34,655 nt of DNA from Sphingopyxis macrogoltabida (lineage in GTDB: Bacteria > Pseudomonadota > Alphaproteobacteria > Sphingomonadales > Sphingomonadaceae): positions 1 to 34,655 of the forward strand of contig QFPJ01000031.1 of assembly GCA_003241685.1 (NCBI GenBank), read 5' to 3'. Position numbers and translations under genes: made by a program. The notes under the pieces were generated by a model that was not told the origin of the DNA, made no database searches, and saw only the letters and a list, made by a program, of their open reading frames with translations. Below are positions 6,556 through 16,631 of the stretch, piece after piece. How positions within the stretch are numbered: position 1 is the first letter of the stretch; the number at the start of each line of letters is the position of its first letter.

Positions 6556-8037
6556 TCAGGCCGGCGTTTCGGCGCTGAGGCCCAGCCCGGGGATGCCGAT
6601 CGATCGGCGGCCGCCGAAGTCGGACCGGACGACGATCGTCCCCATGCGCTCCATATAGTCGACCAGCCGGCGGACGCGGCCCGGCGAGCGCGTGCCATAG
6701 GCGTGACCCAGCTGATCGTCATCGGGGCAAGGCGTCCCGTCCATCGCGGCGCGCGCGATCAGCAGGAAGGGGGCGAGCATATCGTCGGGCAGGTTGGCGG
6801 CGGCGTCGAGCGCGGGCCGCCAGCGCGGGTCGGCGGGGTCCAGCAGGCCGCCCTTCGCCATCGCGAACCGGCGGCGAAAGGCCGCGATGTCGAGCGGCAC
6901 CGGCATCATCCGGCGCATCCGGCACCGCACCGAAAAATCCTGGTAGAGCGCGCTATCGGGCTGAAAGGCGCTGGCGGTGTCGGCCAGCATGTCGGCCAGC
7001 ACCGCAGCGACCTGCGCTTCGCGTTCCGCCGCCCGGTCGCGCTCGTCCGCCGCGGTGTCGGCATCGTCGGGCAGCGCATCGCCGTCGTCCGGTTCCGCCG
7101 TCTGCTCCGACAGGCGCTCCAAAAGCTGGGCGACGACGACGGGGGGGCGTTCGGCGACGATTGCCGCGGGCGCCGGGACGGTGTCGAGATCGCCGAACAG
7201 CGTTGCCTGCATATCGCCATCGCCGGCGTCGGGTAGGGGGATCAGGCCGTGCGCGCCCGAGCGCGCGTGCGTGCTGGTCGCCCCGATGCGGATCGACACC
7301 GGGCGGCGGGTGATGGCAGGGCCCAGACCCAGGAAGCAGCCGCGTTCGAGGTCGCGGATCTGTTCGGCCTGCCGCCGCTCCATCCCCAGCAGGTCGGCGG
7401 CGCGCGCCATGTCGATGTCCAGGAAGGTGCGGCCCATCAGGAAATTGCTGGCCTCCGCCGCGACATTCTTGGCCAGCTTGGCCAGCCGCTGCGTCGCGAT
7501 GGCGCCCGCCAGGCCGCGCTTGCGGCCGCGGCACATCAGGTTGGTCATCGCCGACAGGCTGGCGCGGCGGACAGTGTCGGACACGTCGCCCGACGCGCTG
7601 GGTGCGAACATCTGCGCTTCGTCGACGACGACCAGCGCGGGATACCAATGGTCGCGCGGCGCATCGAACAGGGCATTCAGAAAGATGGCGGCGCAATTCA
7701 TCTGCGCCTCGATCTCCAGCGTGTCGAGCGCCAGGATCACCGACGCGCGGTGGGCGCGGATACGCGCGCCGATCGCCGCGATCTCGCGCTCGCTATAGTC
7801 GCCGGCATTGACGACGACATGATGATAGCGGTCCGCCAGCGTTACGAAATCGCCCTCGGGATCGATGACGACCTGCTGTACCAATCCGGCGCTTTCCTCC
7901 AGCAGCCGACGCAGCAGGTGCGACTTGCCCGACCCGGAATTGCCCTGCACCAGCAGGCGGGTCGCAAGCAGTTCCTGAATGTTCACCTGAACGGCTTTGC
8001 CGCCGGAATCGGTGCCGATTTCGATGCTGTTGTTCAC
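6556..8037 (-). CDS. HerA/DUF87-like ATPase with C-terminal winged-helix-like segment
   Basis: A 493-aa ATPase of the HerA/FtsK-like DUF87 group. It has Walker A GNSGSGKS (residues 32-39), Walker B LVVVDEAQMF with Asp139/Glu140, and the CRGRKRGLAGAIATQR segment with sensor and arginine-finger residues typical of HerA-type motors. A less conserved acidic linker follows at about residues 270-355. The last 60 residues (HAYGTRSPGRVRRLVDYMERMGTIVV) look like a winged helix. The family translocates DNA or acts in repair, but no NurA-like nuclease is adjacent. I chose GTG 8037, which has a purine-rich stretch upstream; TTG 8073 is an alternative without one. It is divergent from a small unknown gene. 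The precise function is unknown. Confidence 0.8.
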   Translation of the reverse strand: MNNSIEIGTDSGGKAVQVNIQELLATRLLVQGNSGSGKSHLLRRLLEESAGLVQQVVIDPEGDFVTLADRYHHVVVNAGDYSEREIAAIGARIRAHRASVILALDTLEIEAQMNCAAIFLNALFDAPRDHWYPALVVVDEAQMFAPSASGDVSDTVRRASLSAMTNLMCRGRKRGLAGAIATQRLAKLAKNVAAEASNFLMGRTFLDIDMARAADLLGMERRQAEQIRDLERGCFLGLGPAITRRPVSIRIGATSTHARSGAHGLIPLPDAGDGDMQATLFGDLDTVPAPAAIVAERPPVVVAQLLERLSEQTAEPDDGDALPDDADTAADERDRAAEREAQVAAVLADMLADTASAFQPDSALYQDFSVRCRMRRMMPVPLDIAAFRRRFAMAKGGLLDPADPRWRPALDAAANLPDDMLAPFLLIARAAMDGTPCPDDDQLGHAYGTRSPGRVRRLVDYMERMGTIVVRSDFGGRRSIGIPGLGLSAETPA

Positions 8038-8102
8038 GTCCGCCGCCCTATCGGTCCGCTGCGCGATTGACAACCAAGGGGCGGAGGCGCGAAGCGTTGG
8101 TC

Positions 8103-8363
8103 ATGGACCTGGACGACCAACTGTATCAATATTTCGGGACGCGCGACCTTGCGGACCTGTCCCCCGAGGCGCTTGCCGCCGGCAGCGAGCGGATGCGGGT
8201 CGATTTCGGATTGGAAACCAACCGCGGGCGCCGCTTTGCCCTGTGGACGCTGATGTACATGATCGGTGTCGCGCCCGACATCGACGTTGCGTTCGAGGAC
8301 GCGGCCGACCGCGAATCGGCGCGTGACTTCATGGATATGGCGGACCGGCTGGGCAGCGGCTGA
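8103..8363 (+). CDS. Conserved-looking small protein of unknown function (86 aa)
   Basis: An 86-aa acidic protein beginning MDLDDQLYQYFGTRDLADLSPE, with predicted helical character and no signal peptide, membrane segment or metal-binding motif. Codon use matches neighbouring genes. I took ATG 8103 as start; in-frame TTG codons at 8067 and 8097 are alternatives, and a GGAG at 8083-8086 would suit 8097 better. It starts head-to-head with the HerA-like ATPase, so the two probably share a promoter region and may be functionally linked. It converges on uvrA with 20 nt between stop codons. I do not recognise the family. Confidence 0.65.
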   Translation: MDLDDQLYQYFGTRDLADLSPEALAAGSERMRVDFGLETNRGRRFALWTLMYMIGVAPDIDVAFEDAADRESARDFMDMADRLGSG

Positions 8364-8383
8364 ACGCTGGCGAAGGACGCCGC

Positions 8384-11290
<2,907 letters not shown>

Positions 11291-11301
11291 GGGAGGGGTG
11301 T

Positions 11302-11316
11302 GTTCCAGATTTGTTC
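11302..11316. promoter_or_regulatory. Alphaproteobacterial SOS box (LexA site) of uvrA
   Basis: GTTC-N7-GTTC (GTTC at 11302-11305 and 11313-11316) lies 11 nt upstream of the uvrA start codon. This direct repeat is the established LexA operator form in Alphaproteobacteria, and uvrA is a classical SOS gene. The spacing is exact. That the site is functional is inference. Confidence 0.8.
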
Positions 11317-11363
11317 CTGGCGCGCAAGGGGCGCCGGTGCGTCGATACGACAAAAATAGGGAA

Positions 11364-11391
11364 GCGGCCGCCGACCTGCAATGGCGGCCGC
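11364..11391. repeat. Inverted repeat between uvrA and the next gene
   Basis: GCGGCCGCC at 11364-11372 is repeated inverted at 11383-11391 across a 10-nt loop. It lies in the divergent region and could be a cruciform or structured leader. No factor can be named. Confidence 0.4.
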
Positions 11392-11496
11392 CGGCGCCGC
11401 GCGCGCGGGGCGCCGCTTATGATAGGGGCTGGCGTGGGAACGCCCGTTGCGGCAAGGCGTTAACGGGCAGGTTTGCCGATCGAAGGAGATGCTGTG

Positions 11497-11943
11497 ATGA
11501 CCAGGATATTGCTAGCCGCGACCGCGGCGGTCGCGCTGTTCGGTGCGGGGCAGGCGGCAGCCTGGCAGACGACGAACGAAAACCCCGCGGCGACGGCCGA
11601 GGCGAAAAAGAAGCAGGCCGACGGGACGACCCCGGAGGAGCGGTCGAACACCGCACGGTTGAACGCCGAGCAGGCCGCGCGCGCGAAACAGGAAAATGTG
11701 ACCTATCAGCAGGAGGTTTCGGCCGCCGAGCAACAGGTCGCCGCCGATCAGGCGACATTTGTCGAGGAAACCGCAGCCTATGAAGAGGAAAAGGCGCGGC
11801 TGGCCACGCTGTCGGCCGAGGAGCGGATCAAATATGAGGCCGATGTGGCGGCCTGGAAAGCCGATGTCGAAGCCTGCAAGGCGGGGCATCGCAGCCGCTG
11901 TGCCAAAGAAAAGCCCGCCCTGCCGCCGCAGCCCCAGCCTTAA
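11497..11943 (+). CDS. Secreted coiled-coil-like protein of unknown function
   Basis: A 148-aa protein. ATG 11497 follows AAGGAG by 8 nt, which decides the start over an in-frame TTG at 11473. The first 22 residues (MTRILLAATAAVALFGAGQA) form a Sec signal peptide cleaved near AAA. The mature part is rich in Ala, Glu, Lys and Gln with long helical heptad-like stretches (about residues 45-125), suggesting a periplasmic coiled coil. Two cysteines near the C-terminus (EACKAGHRSRC) could form a disulfide, and the tail is proline-rich. I do not recognise the family. It converges on the next gene, with stop codons overlapping in TTAA. Confidence 0.75.
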   Translation: MTRILLAATAAVALFGAGQAAAWQTTNENPAATAEAKKKQADGTTPEERSNTARLNAEQAARAKQENVTYQQEVSAAEQQVAADQATFVEETAAYEEEKARLATLSAEERIKYEADVAAWKADVEACKAGHRSRCAKEKPALPPQPQP

Positions 11944-12521
11944 TTGGCGATATTGTCCCGATCGGGCGCCCGCGCGCCGGTGATCTCGTCGATCCCGGTC
12001 TGTTCGGGCTGATCGGGCGACGATACCGCGTCTGGCAGCTTCGGAATGGCAATTTTTGCCGCCTTCTTTTGTGCCGACGCGGACGGCGACCGCGTTTCGG
12101 CGCCGTCCCCCGGCGCGGCATCGGGAAAACGCCCGCCATAGCGATAGCCGTCGTCGGGCGGTTCCTGCGACCGCGGCGCCGCCGGAAGATCGGCGCCAGC
12201 CTCCACGACGCCCAGTTCGCGGAAGGCGGCATCCATGCGCGCCTTGCGCTCCGCGCGCATCCTGACCGCGACGGCATAGCTGTCGCGGCAGTCGAGGCAG
12301 GGCGCGACTGTGTCCATGCTTCCCGTCGTCGCGGCATCGGGGTTCGCGCTGCGCGCCGCCGGACTGGCCGCGATGCCGTCCGGCTGTCGCCCGAGTTCGC
12401 TGACGGTCATCTCCGCGAGCGCGATGCCGGCGAGGACGCCAGCCGCGCCAAGCCCCGCCAGCCACAGCCAGCGCCGCTGACGCCGCGCGCGAGTCGCGGG
12501 AGGCGGTGCATCGCTCGTCAT
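11940..12521 (-). CDS. Membrane-anchored protein of unknown function with CxxC motif
   Basis: A 193-aa protein. I chose ATG 12521 because AGGGG precedes it closely; the frame runs further upstream but through the urcA promoter region. A basic N-terminus (RARRQRR) precedes one hydrophobic segment at about residues 18-36 (LWLAGLGAAGVLAGIALA), giving an N-in, C-out single-pass topology. A periplasmic PCLDC motif lies near residue 73, followed by a charged helix and a low-complexity Pro/Asp-rich tail. The CxxC could be redox-active or bind metal, but no thioredoxin fold is evident. The family is not recognised. Its TAA overlaps the TAA of the converging coiled-coil gene. Confidence 0.65.
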   Translation of the reverse strand: MTSDAPPPATRARRQRRWLWLAGLGAAGVLAGIALAEMTVSELGRQPDGIAASPAARSANPDAATTGSMDTVAPCLDCRDSYAVAVRMRAERKARMDAAFRELGVVEAGADLPAAPRSQEPPDDGYRYGGRFPDAAPGDGAETRSPSASAQKKAAKIAIPKLPDAVSSPDQPEQTGIDEITGARAPDRDNIAN

Positions 12522-12766
12522 GCCCCTAAATGGCCCCGCCACGCCGTCACTTGCAACCCCCGCCCGACCCGGCGTTCGCCCGTTGGTCGATCCGCGGAGG
12601 ACATTCGTCTGCCGATCGAGTGAGGATTCGAGCCCGTCGAACGGCCCGCGCGGAGCGGTCCCATGCGTGACATTCGGTGGTTGCGGGATACGGAAGCGAT
12701 GGTCTCCCCGGTCCAAGGTTTCGTATCCCGCATCTGTGACATCCCCCCGGTTATGGAGAGTCCCCC

Positions 12767-13111
12767 ATGGTAAAATTGTCCCTTGCCCTGCTGTCCGCGC
12801 CGCTCGCGCTGGCGGCGATCGCCGCACCGGTTGCCGCCAGTGCCGACGAAACGCGCAGTGTGGTCGTGCGCTACGACGACCTCGACCTGGCCAATCCGTC
12901 GGGACGCGAACGCCTGACCACGCGCGTCGCCAACGCGGTCAAGAATGTGTGCGGCACGAAGACGTTCAACCGTCAAATGCTGGCCGAGCGCGCGAGCGCG
13001 AAGCGATGCGAAGCCGAGACGCGCGTTCGCATGGACGGGCAACTCGCCAGTCTGTTCGACGGCGCGGTCCAGGTCGCCGACAGCGGCGGCATCGCCGTTG
13101 CGGCGCGATGA
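12767..13111 (+). CDS. UrcA-family secreted protein
   Basis: A 114-aa UrcA-family protein, common in sphingomonads and Caulobacter relatives, with no established biochemical role. It has a signal peptide (about residues 1-26, ending AAPVAASA), the family's hallmark VVVRYDDLDLANPSGRERL at 33-51, and two cysteines (NVCG and KRCEAE) likely to form a disulfide. GGAG lies 8 nt before ATG 12767. It is monocistronic, in a divergent arrangement with the CxxC protein gene, and ends in a strong terminator at 13138-13169. Confidence 0.85.
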   Translation: MVKLSLALLSAPLALAAIAAPVAASADETRSVVVRYDDLDLANPSGRERLTTRVANAVKNVCGTKTFNRQMLAERASAKRCEAETRVRMDGQLASLFDGAVQVADSGGIAVAAR

Positions 13112-13137
13112 CGACGGCCGATCGATGGTAATGCGAC

Positions 13138-13169
13138 AAAGGCGGTCATGCCCCGGCATGGCCGCCTTT
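13138..13169. terminator. Bidirectional rho-independent-type terminator
   Basis: A 15-bp stem (13138-13152 with 13155-13169, one G.T wobble) closes on a CC loop. The arms begin AAA and end TTT, so it presents a T-run in both directions. It sits between the converging urcA-family and LytTR genes and should end both transcripts. Confidence 0.85.
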
Positions 13170-13176
13170 CCCATCA

Positions 13177-13908
13177 TCAGCCGTGCATGATCGCCTTGAC
13201 GTCGTGAAGATAGGTGCGGCCGATGCGATGCAGGCCGCCTTCGCCCAGATCGACGCTCCACGCGCCGTCGCCATGATGCTTCAGCCCGATAATGCCGTTG
13301 CGGCGGACCATCTTTGACCGGTGGATGCGCATGAACATGTCGGGATCCATCCGCGCCTCCAGCGACTTGATCGTCTGGTGGATCAGCCAACTGCGCGCGC
13401 CGAGGTGTAGCCGCATATAGTCGCGCTCGGCCTCGATCAGATCGACCTGCGCCGCGTCGATGCGCAGCATCTCGCCGCGATTCTGGACCCAGAATTCGGT
13501 GATCCATTTGCCTTTTGCCGGCGGGCCGCGATCGCCCGCATTCCATTCGCGAACACGCGCCAGCGCGCGCGCCAGCCGGTCGGGCGACACGGGCTTGAGC
13601 AGATAGTCGACCGCTGCGACATCGAAGGCGGCGACGGCATATTGGTCGAAGGCGGTGACGAAGACGACCGCCGGCGGATTGTCGAGCCGTTCGATCGCGG
13701 CGGCGACTTCCAGTCCGTTGAGGTCGGGCATCGCGATGTCGCACAGCACCAGGTCGGGCGACAGCGCCTCCACCATGCGCAGCGCCGATGCCCCGTCGCT
13801 CGCGGTGCCGACGAGCGCGATCCCGTCTTGCTGCCCCGTCAGTATCTGAAGCCGTTCGATCGCCAGCGGTTCGTCGTCGACGATCAGCGTTCGCAGCGTC
13901 TGTATCAT
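13177..13908 (-). CDS. LytTR-family response regulator
   Basis: A 243-aa response regulator. The receiver domain (residues 1-120) has acidic Asp11/Asp12, phosphoacceptor Asp57 in LVLCDIAMPD, Thr85 and Lys105. The C-terminal LytTR DNA-binding domain (about 140-243) contains VDLIEAERDYMRLHL, then MFMRIHRSKMVRRNGI and GRTYLHDVK. Its ATG at 13908 lies 1 nt after the kinase stop codon with GAGGGG upstream, so the pair is co-transcribed and translationally coupled. LytTR regulators typically control surface, cell-envelope or small-metabolite responses. The targets here are unknown. Confidence 0.93.
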   Translation of the reverse strand: MIQTLRTLIVDDEPLAIERLQILTGQQDGIALVGTASDGASALRMVEALSPDLVLCDIAMPDLNGLEVAAAIERLDNPPAVVFVTAFDQYAVAAFDVAAVDYLLKPVSPDRLARALARVREWNAGDRGPPAKGKWITEFWVQNRGEMLRIDAAQVDLIEAERDYMRLHLGARSWLIHQTIKSLEARMDPDMFMRIHRSKMVRRNGIIGLKHHGDGAWSVDLGEGGLHRIGRTYLHDVKAIMHG

Positions 13909-13909
13909 G

Positions 13910-15082
13910 TCAGCACCCCTCGAGCGACAACGGCAGCCACAGCGACACGAAGAAGCCGCCATCGTCGGCGGCGCCCCAGTCGCAGCCCGCCGTGGGGCCA
14001 TAGCGCGTGAGCAGCCGTTCGCGGACGTTCCGCAGGCCAAGCCCGGTGCCCGCCGCGGGGGCCATCGCCTTGTGATCCACGTCATTTTCGATCCGCAGCA
14101 CCAGCAGGCCATATTCGCTGGTCGCGGTCAGGCGTACCGCGATCCGCCCCTTGCTGGGCGCAACGCCGTATTTGATCGCATTTTCGATGATCGGTTGCAG
14201 GATCAGGACCGGCACGCACGCCTTTTCCAGATTGTCGGGCATCGCGACTTCGACCTGCAGCCGGTCGGGAAAACGCGCCTGTTCGATGTCGAGATACAGG
14301 CGCTGGAGCGCGATCTCTTCGCCTAGGCTGACCAGTTGTTCGGGATCGACCGCCAGACTGGAACGGAGGAAGGACGAGAGGTTCATGATCATCGATTCCG
14401 CCTCCATCTTCGATCCGCGCATCACCAGCGTCGACAGCGAGTTGAGCGTGTTGAACAGGAAGTGCGGATTGACCTGATAGTGAAGCGCGCGCAGCTGGGC
14501 GTTCTTGGCCTCCAGCCGGTAATTGTTCGCGCGGCGTTCGACGGCGCGCATCTCGTTCGCATAGCCGAGCGCGACATAGAGCGCCGCCCACACCGCGAAG
14601 AAGAAATACCAGCGGATCGAACTGTCGACGATCAGGACGATTTCCCATGCGACCGGGAATTTCGACTGGACCTCTTCGATCACGCGCTGCGTGTCGGGCG
14701 CCGGGAACCAATAGAAGAAGACGAGCAGGTTGACGGAGGCATAGACCATGACCAGCGGAACCGCCGCGCCCATCGCGGCCGCCAGGCGCGCACCGAAGCT
14801 TTGCGGCTGGACCCGCTGGAGCAATTGATAAAGCACGAAGGTGCACAGGATGCCGGCGACGACGACGATCGCGCGGCGCCCGACAAAGGCCAGTTGGTCA
14901 GGCGCCCCGGTCAGCACCGCGAGGCCGGTCGTGATCAGAAAATAGATCAGCCACATCGCGAGGATCGATCCGATGGCGACGCGCGGATTGACGCGCGCAT
15001 CGGAGGCGCGCCAGTCGGGCGCCGCCGCGAGCATCCGGGCGCGCTGATCGCGCAGCGCATCGTCACGAGGGGTCATTTTCAT
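13910..15082 (-). CDS. LytS-like sensor histidine kinase (His_kinase family)
   Basis: A 390-aa membrane histidine kinase of the LytS/YehU group. Four hydrophobic segments lie at about residues 36-56, 70-88, 98-126 and 147-173, with no extracytoplasmic sensor domain, so sensing is probably in or at the membrane. The family H-box LHYQVNPHFLFNTLNSLS has His207 as phosphoacceptor; LQPIIENAIKYGV and GTGLGLRNVRERL are the N and G boxes. ATG 15082 or 15076 are both possible starts, with no clear Shine-Dalgarno site. It phosphorylates the LytTR regulator immediately downstream. It lies 94 nt after the MATE gene on the same strand. Confidence 0.92.
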   Translation of the reverse strand: MKMTPRDDALRDQRARMLAAAPDWRASDARVNPRVAIGSILAMWLIYFLITTGLAVLTGAPDQLAFVGRRAIVVVAGILCTFVLYQLLQRVQPQSFGARLAAAMGAAVPLVMVYASVNLLVFFYWFPAPDTQRVIEEVQSKFPVAWEIVLIVDSSIRWYFFFAVWAALYVALGYANEMRAVERRANNYRLEAKNAQLRALHYQVNPHFLFNTLNSLSTLVMRGSKMEAESMIMNLSSFLRSSLAVDPEQLVSLGEEIALQRLYLDIEQARFPDRLQVEVAMPDNLEKACVPVLILQPIIENAIKYGVAPSKGRIAVRLTATSEYGLLVLRIENDVDHKAMAPAAGTGLGLRNVRERLLTRYGPTAGCDWGAADDGGFFVSLWLPLSLEGC

Positions 15083-15176
15083 TGCGGTCGCTTTAGCGCC
15101 AAAATCGCCGGCCTGGCCAGTGCCCGCCGGGCCGCCAGTCGAAGCCGCGGACGCTTTGGTCGAAAGCCGCGCCGCC

Positions 15177-16631
15177 CTACGCCGCATCGGGGCGCGGCAT
15201 GGTCCGGCGCCAGCCGCCGTGACGATAGGCCGCCCAGGCCAGGGCCAGCGACGCCACCGAGGAAAGCGGAAAGCTCCACCAGATCGCATCGCCGCCCAGC
15301 GCAGGGTAGGCGAAATAATAGATGCCGAGGCGGATGGGGAACATCGCGACGAACAGGATGATGAGTGGCGGCACGACCGATCCGTTGGCGCGCATCGTCC
15401 CGATCAGCACGATCGTCGTGCCAAAGGGCAGGAAGGTCCATGTCGCCAGATACTGTATATGCCTTGCCACCGCGATCGCCGGGCTGTCGGGGCCGAGGAA
15501 CAGCGCGAGCGCGGCGCGGTCGAACAGCAGCAACAGCGCGATCAGCACCCCGGTCATCGCCAGGTTGATGCTCACGCCGCTGCCCGTCACGCGCGCGACC
15601 CGGTCCCAGCGCCCGGCGCCGATATTCTGCGCGACCATCGCGCTGACCGCCGCACCGATCGCCAGCGCGGGCATCTGGATATAGTTCCACAATTGCAGCG
15701 TGGCGCCATAGGCGGCGGCGGTGACCAGCCCTTCGCGATTGACCAGGCCGACCATAATCAGCCCGGCGCCGGAAATGACCAGCATCTGCGCGCCCATCGG
15801 CACGCCCTTGGCGATGATGAAGCGCAGTTCGCGCAGGTCGGGCCGCAGATAGGCGAGTTCGCGTCCGCGCAGGCGCAGCACATGGTCCTTCGCATAGAAC
15901 CAGCCGATCATCGCGATCAGGCTGACCGTTCCGCCGATCGCCGTCGCCAGCGCGCTGCCCGCAATGCCGAGCCGCGGAAACGGGCCGACGCCGAGGATCA
16001 GCAGCGGATTGAGGATGATGTCGAGCACCACGGTGAGGATCATGAAGCGCAGGGGGGTGACCGCGTCCCCCGCGCCGCGCGATGCCATCATCAGCGTCAC
16101 CATCAACATGCTGGCGGGAATCGCGATGAAGGTGACGCGCAGATAATCATGCGCGAGTGCGAAGGCTTCGGCAGGGGTTTCGAGCAGGCGGAGAATCGCA
16201 TCGGACGCGAACCAGCCCGTGACCGCGATGGCGAGCGAAAAGATCATCGCGAGGCCGACGACGCCGCCGGCGGCGCGGCGTGCTGCGTCGATATCGCCGC
16301 GTCCGATGGCCTGGCCGATCAGCACCGTCGCGGCCATGCCGAAGCCGAAGAAGGTCGCGAACATCAGGAACATGATGATGTTCGCATTGGCGGTGGCCGC
16401 CAGCGCGCTTTCGCCCAGAAAGCGGCCGACCCAGATCGAATTGACCGAACCCGACAGCGTCTGGAGGATGTTCGATGCCAGCGTCGGCAGCGCGAAGACG
16501 ATCAGCGTTTTGGCGATCGGCCCGTTGGTCAGGTCGACCCCGCCGCCGCGCGCGGTCTGGCGTGGCGGCACCGGACCCGCGGCGGGATCGGCAGCCGCCG
16601 CAACCGGCGTGACGGCGATCTTGTCGCTCAC
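15177..16631 (-). CDS. MATE-family multidrug/toxin efflux transporter
   Basis: A 484-aa inner-membrane antiporter of the MATE family (Na+ or H+ driven export of cationic drugs or metabolites). About 12 hydrophobic segments follow a 40-residue polar N-terminus. Typical features include LPTLASNILQTLSGSVNSIWVGRFLG in helix 1 and the equivalent MGAQMLVISGAGLIMVGLVN in the second half. The start is GTG, overlapping the valS stop codon in GTGA (16628-16631), which implies translational coupling to valS. The substrate is unknown. Downstream is the LytS/LytTR pair. Confidence 0.93.
   Translation of the reverse strand: MSDKIAVTPVAAAADPAAGPVPPRQTARGGGVDLTNGPIAKTLIVFALPTLASNILQTLSGSVNSIWVGRFLGESALAATANANIIMFLMFATFFGFGMAATVLIGQAIGRGDIDAARRAAGGVVGLAMIFSLAIAVTGWFASDAILRLLETPAEAFALAHDYLRVTFIAIPASMLMVTLMMASRGAGDAVTPLRFMILTVVLDIILNPLLILGVGPFPRLGIAGSALATAIGGTVSLIAMIGWFYAKDHVLRLRGRELAYLRPDLRELRFIIAKGVPMGAQMLVISGAGLIMVGLVNREGLVTAAAYGATLQLWNYIQMPALAIGAAVSAMVAQNIGAGRWDRVARVTGSGVSINLAMTGVLIALLLLFDRAALALFLGPDSPAIAVARHIQYLATWTFLPFGTTIVLIGTMRANGSVVPPLIILFVAMFPIRLGIYYFAYPALGGDAIWWSFPLSSVASLALAWAAYRHGGWRRTMPRPDAA

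Noticed and set aside
13909..14112. N-terminal extension of the LytTR regulator
   Set aside because: The receiver domain starts directly at 13908 with a ribosome-binding site, and the extension is antisense-like in composition and lies within the kinase gene.
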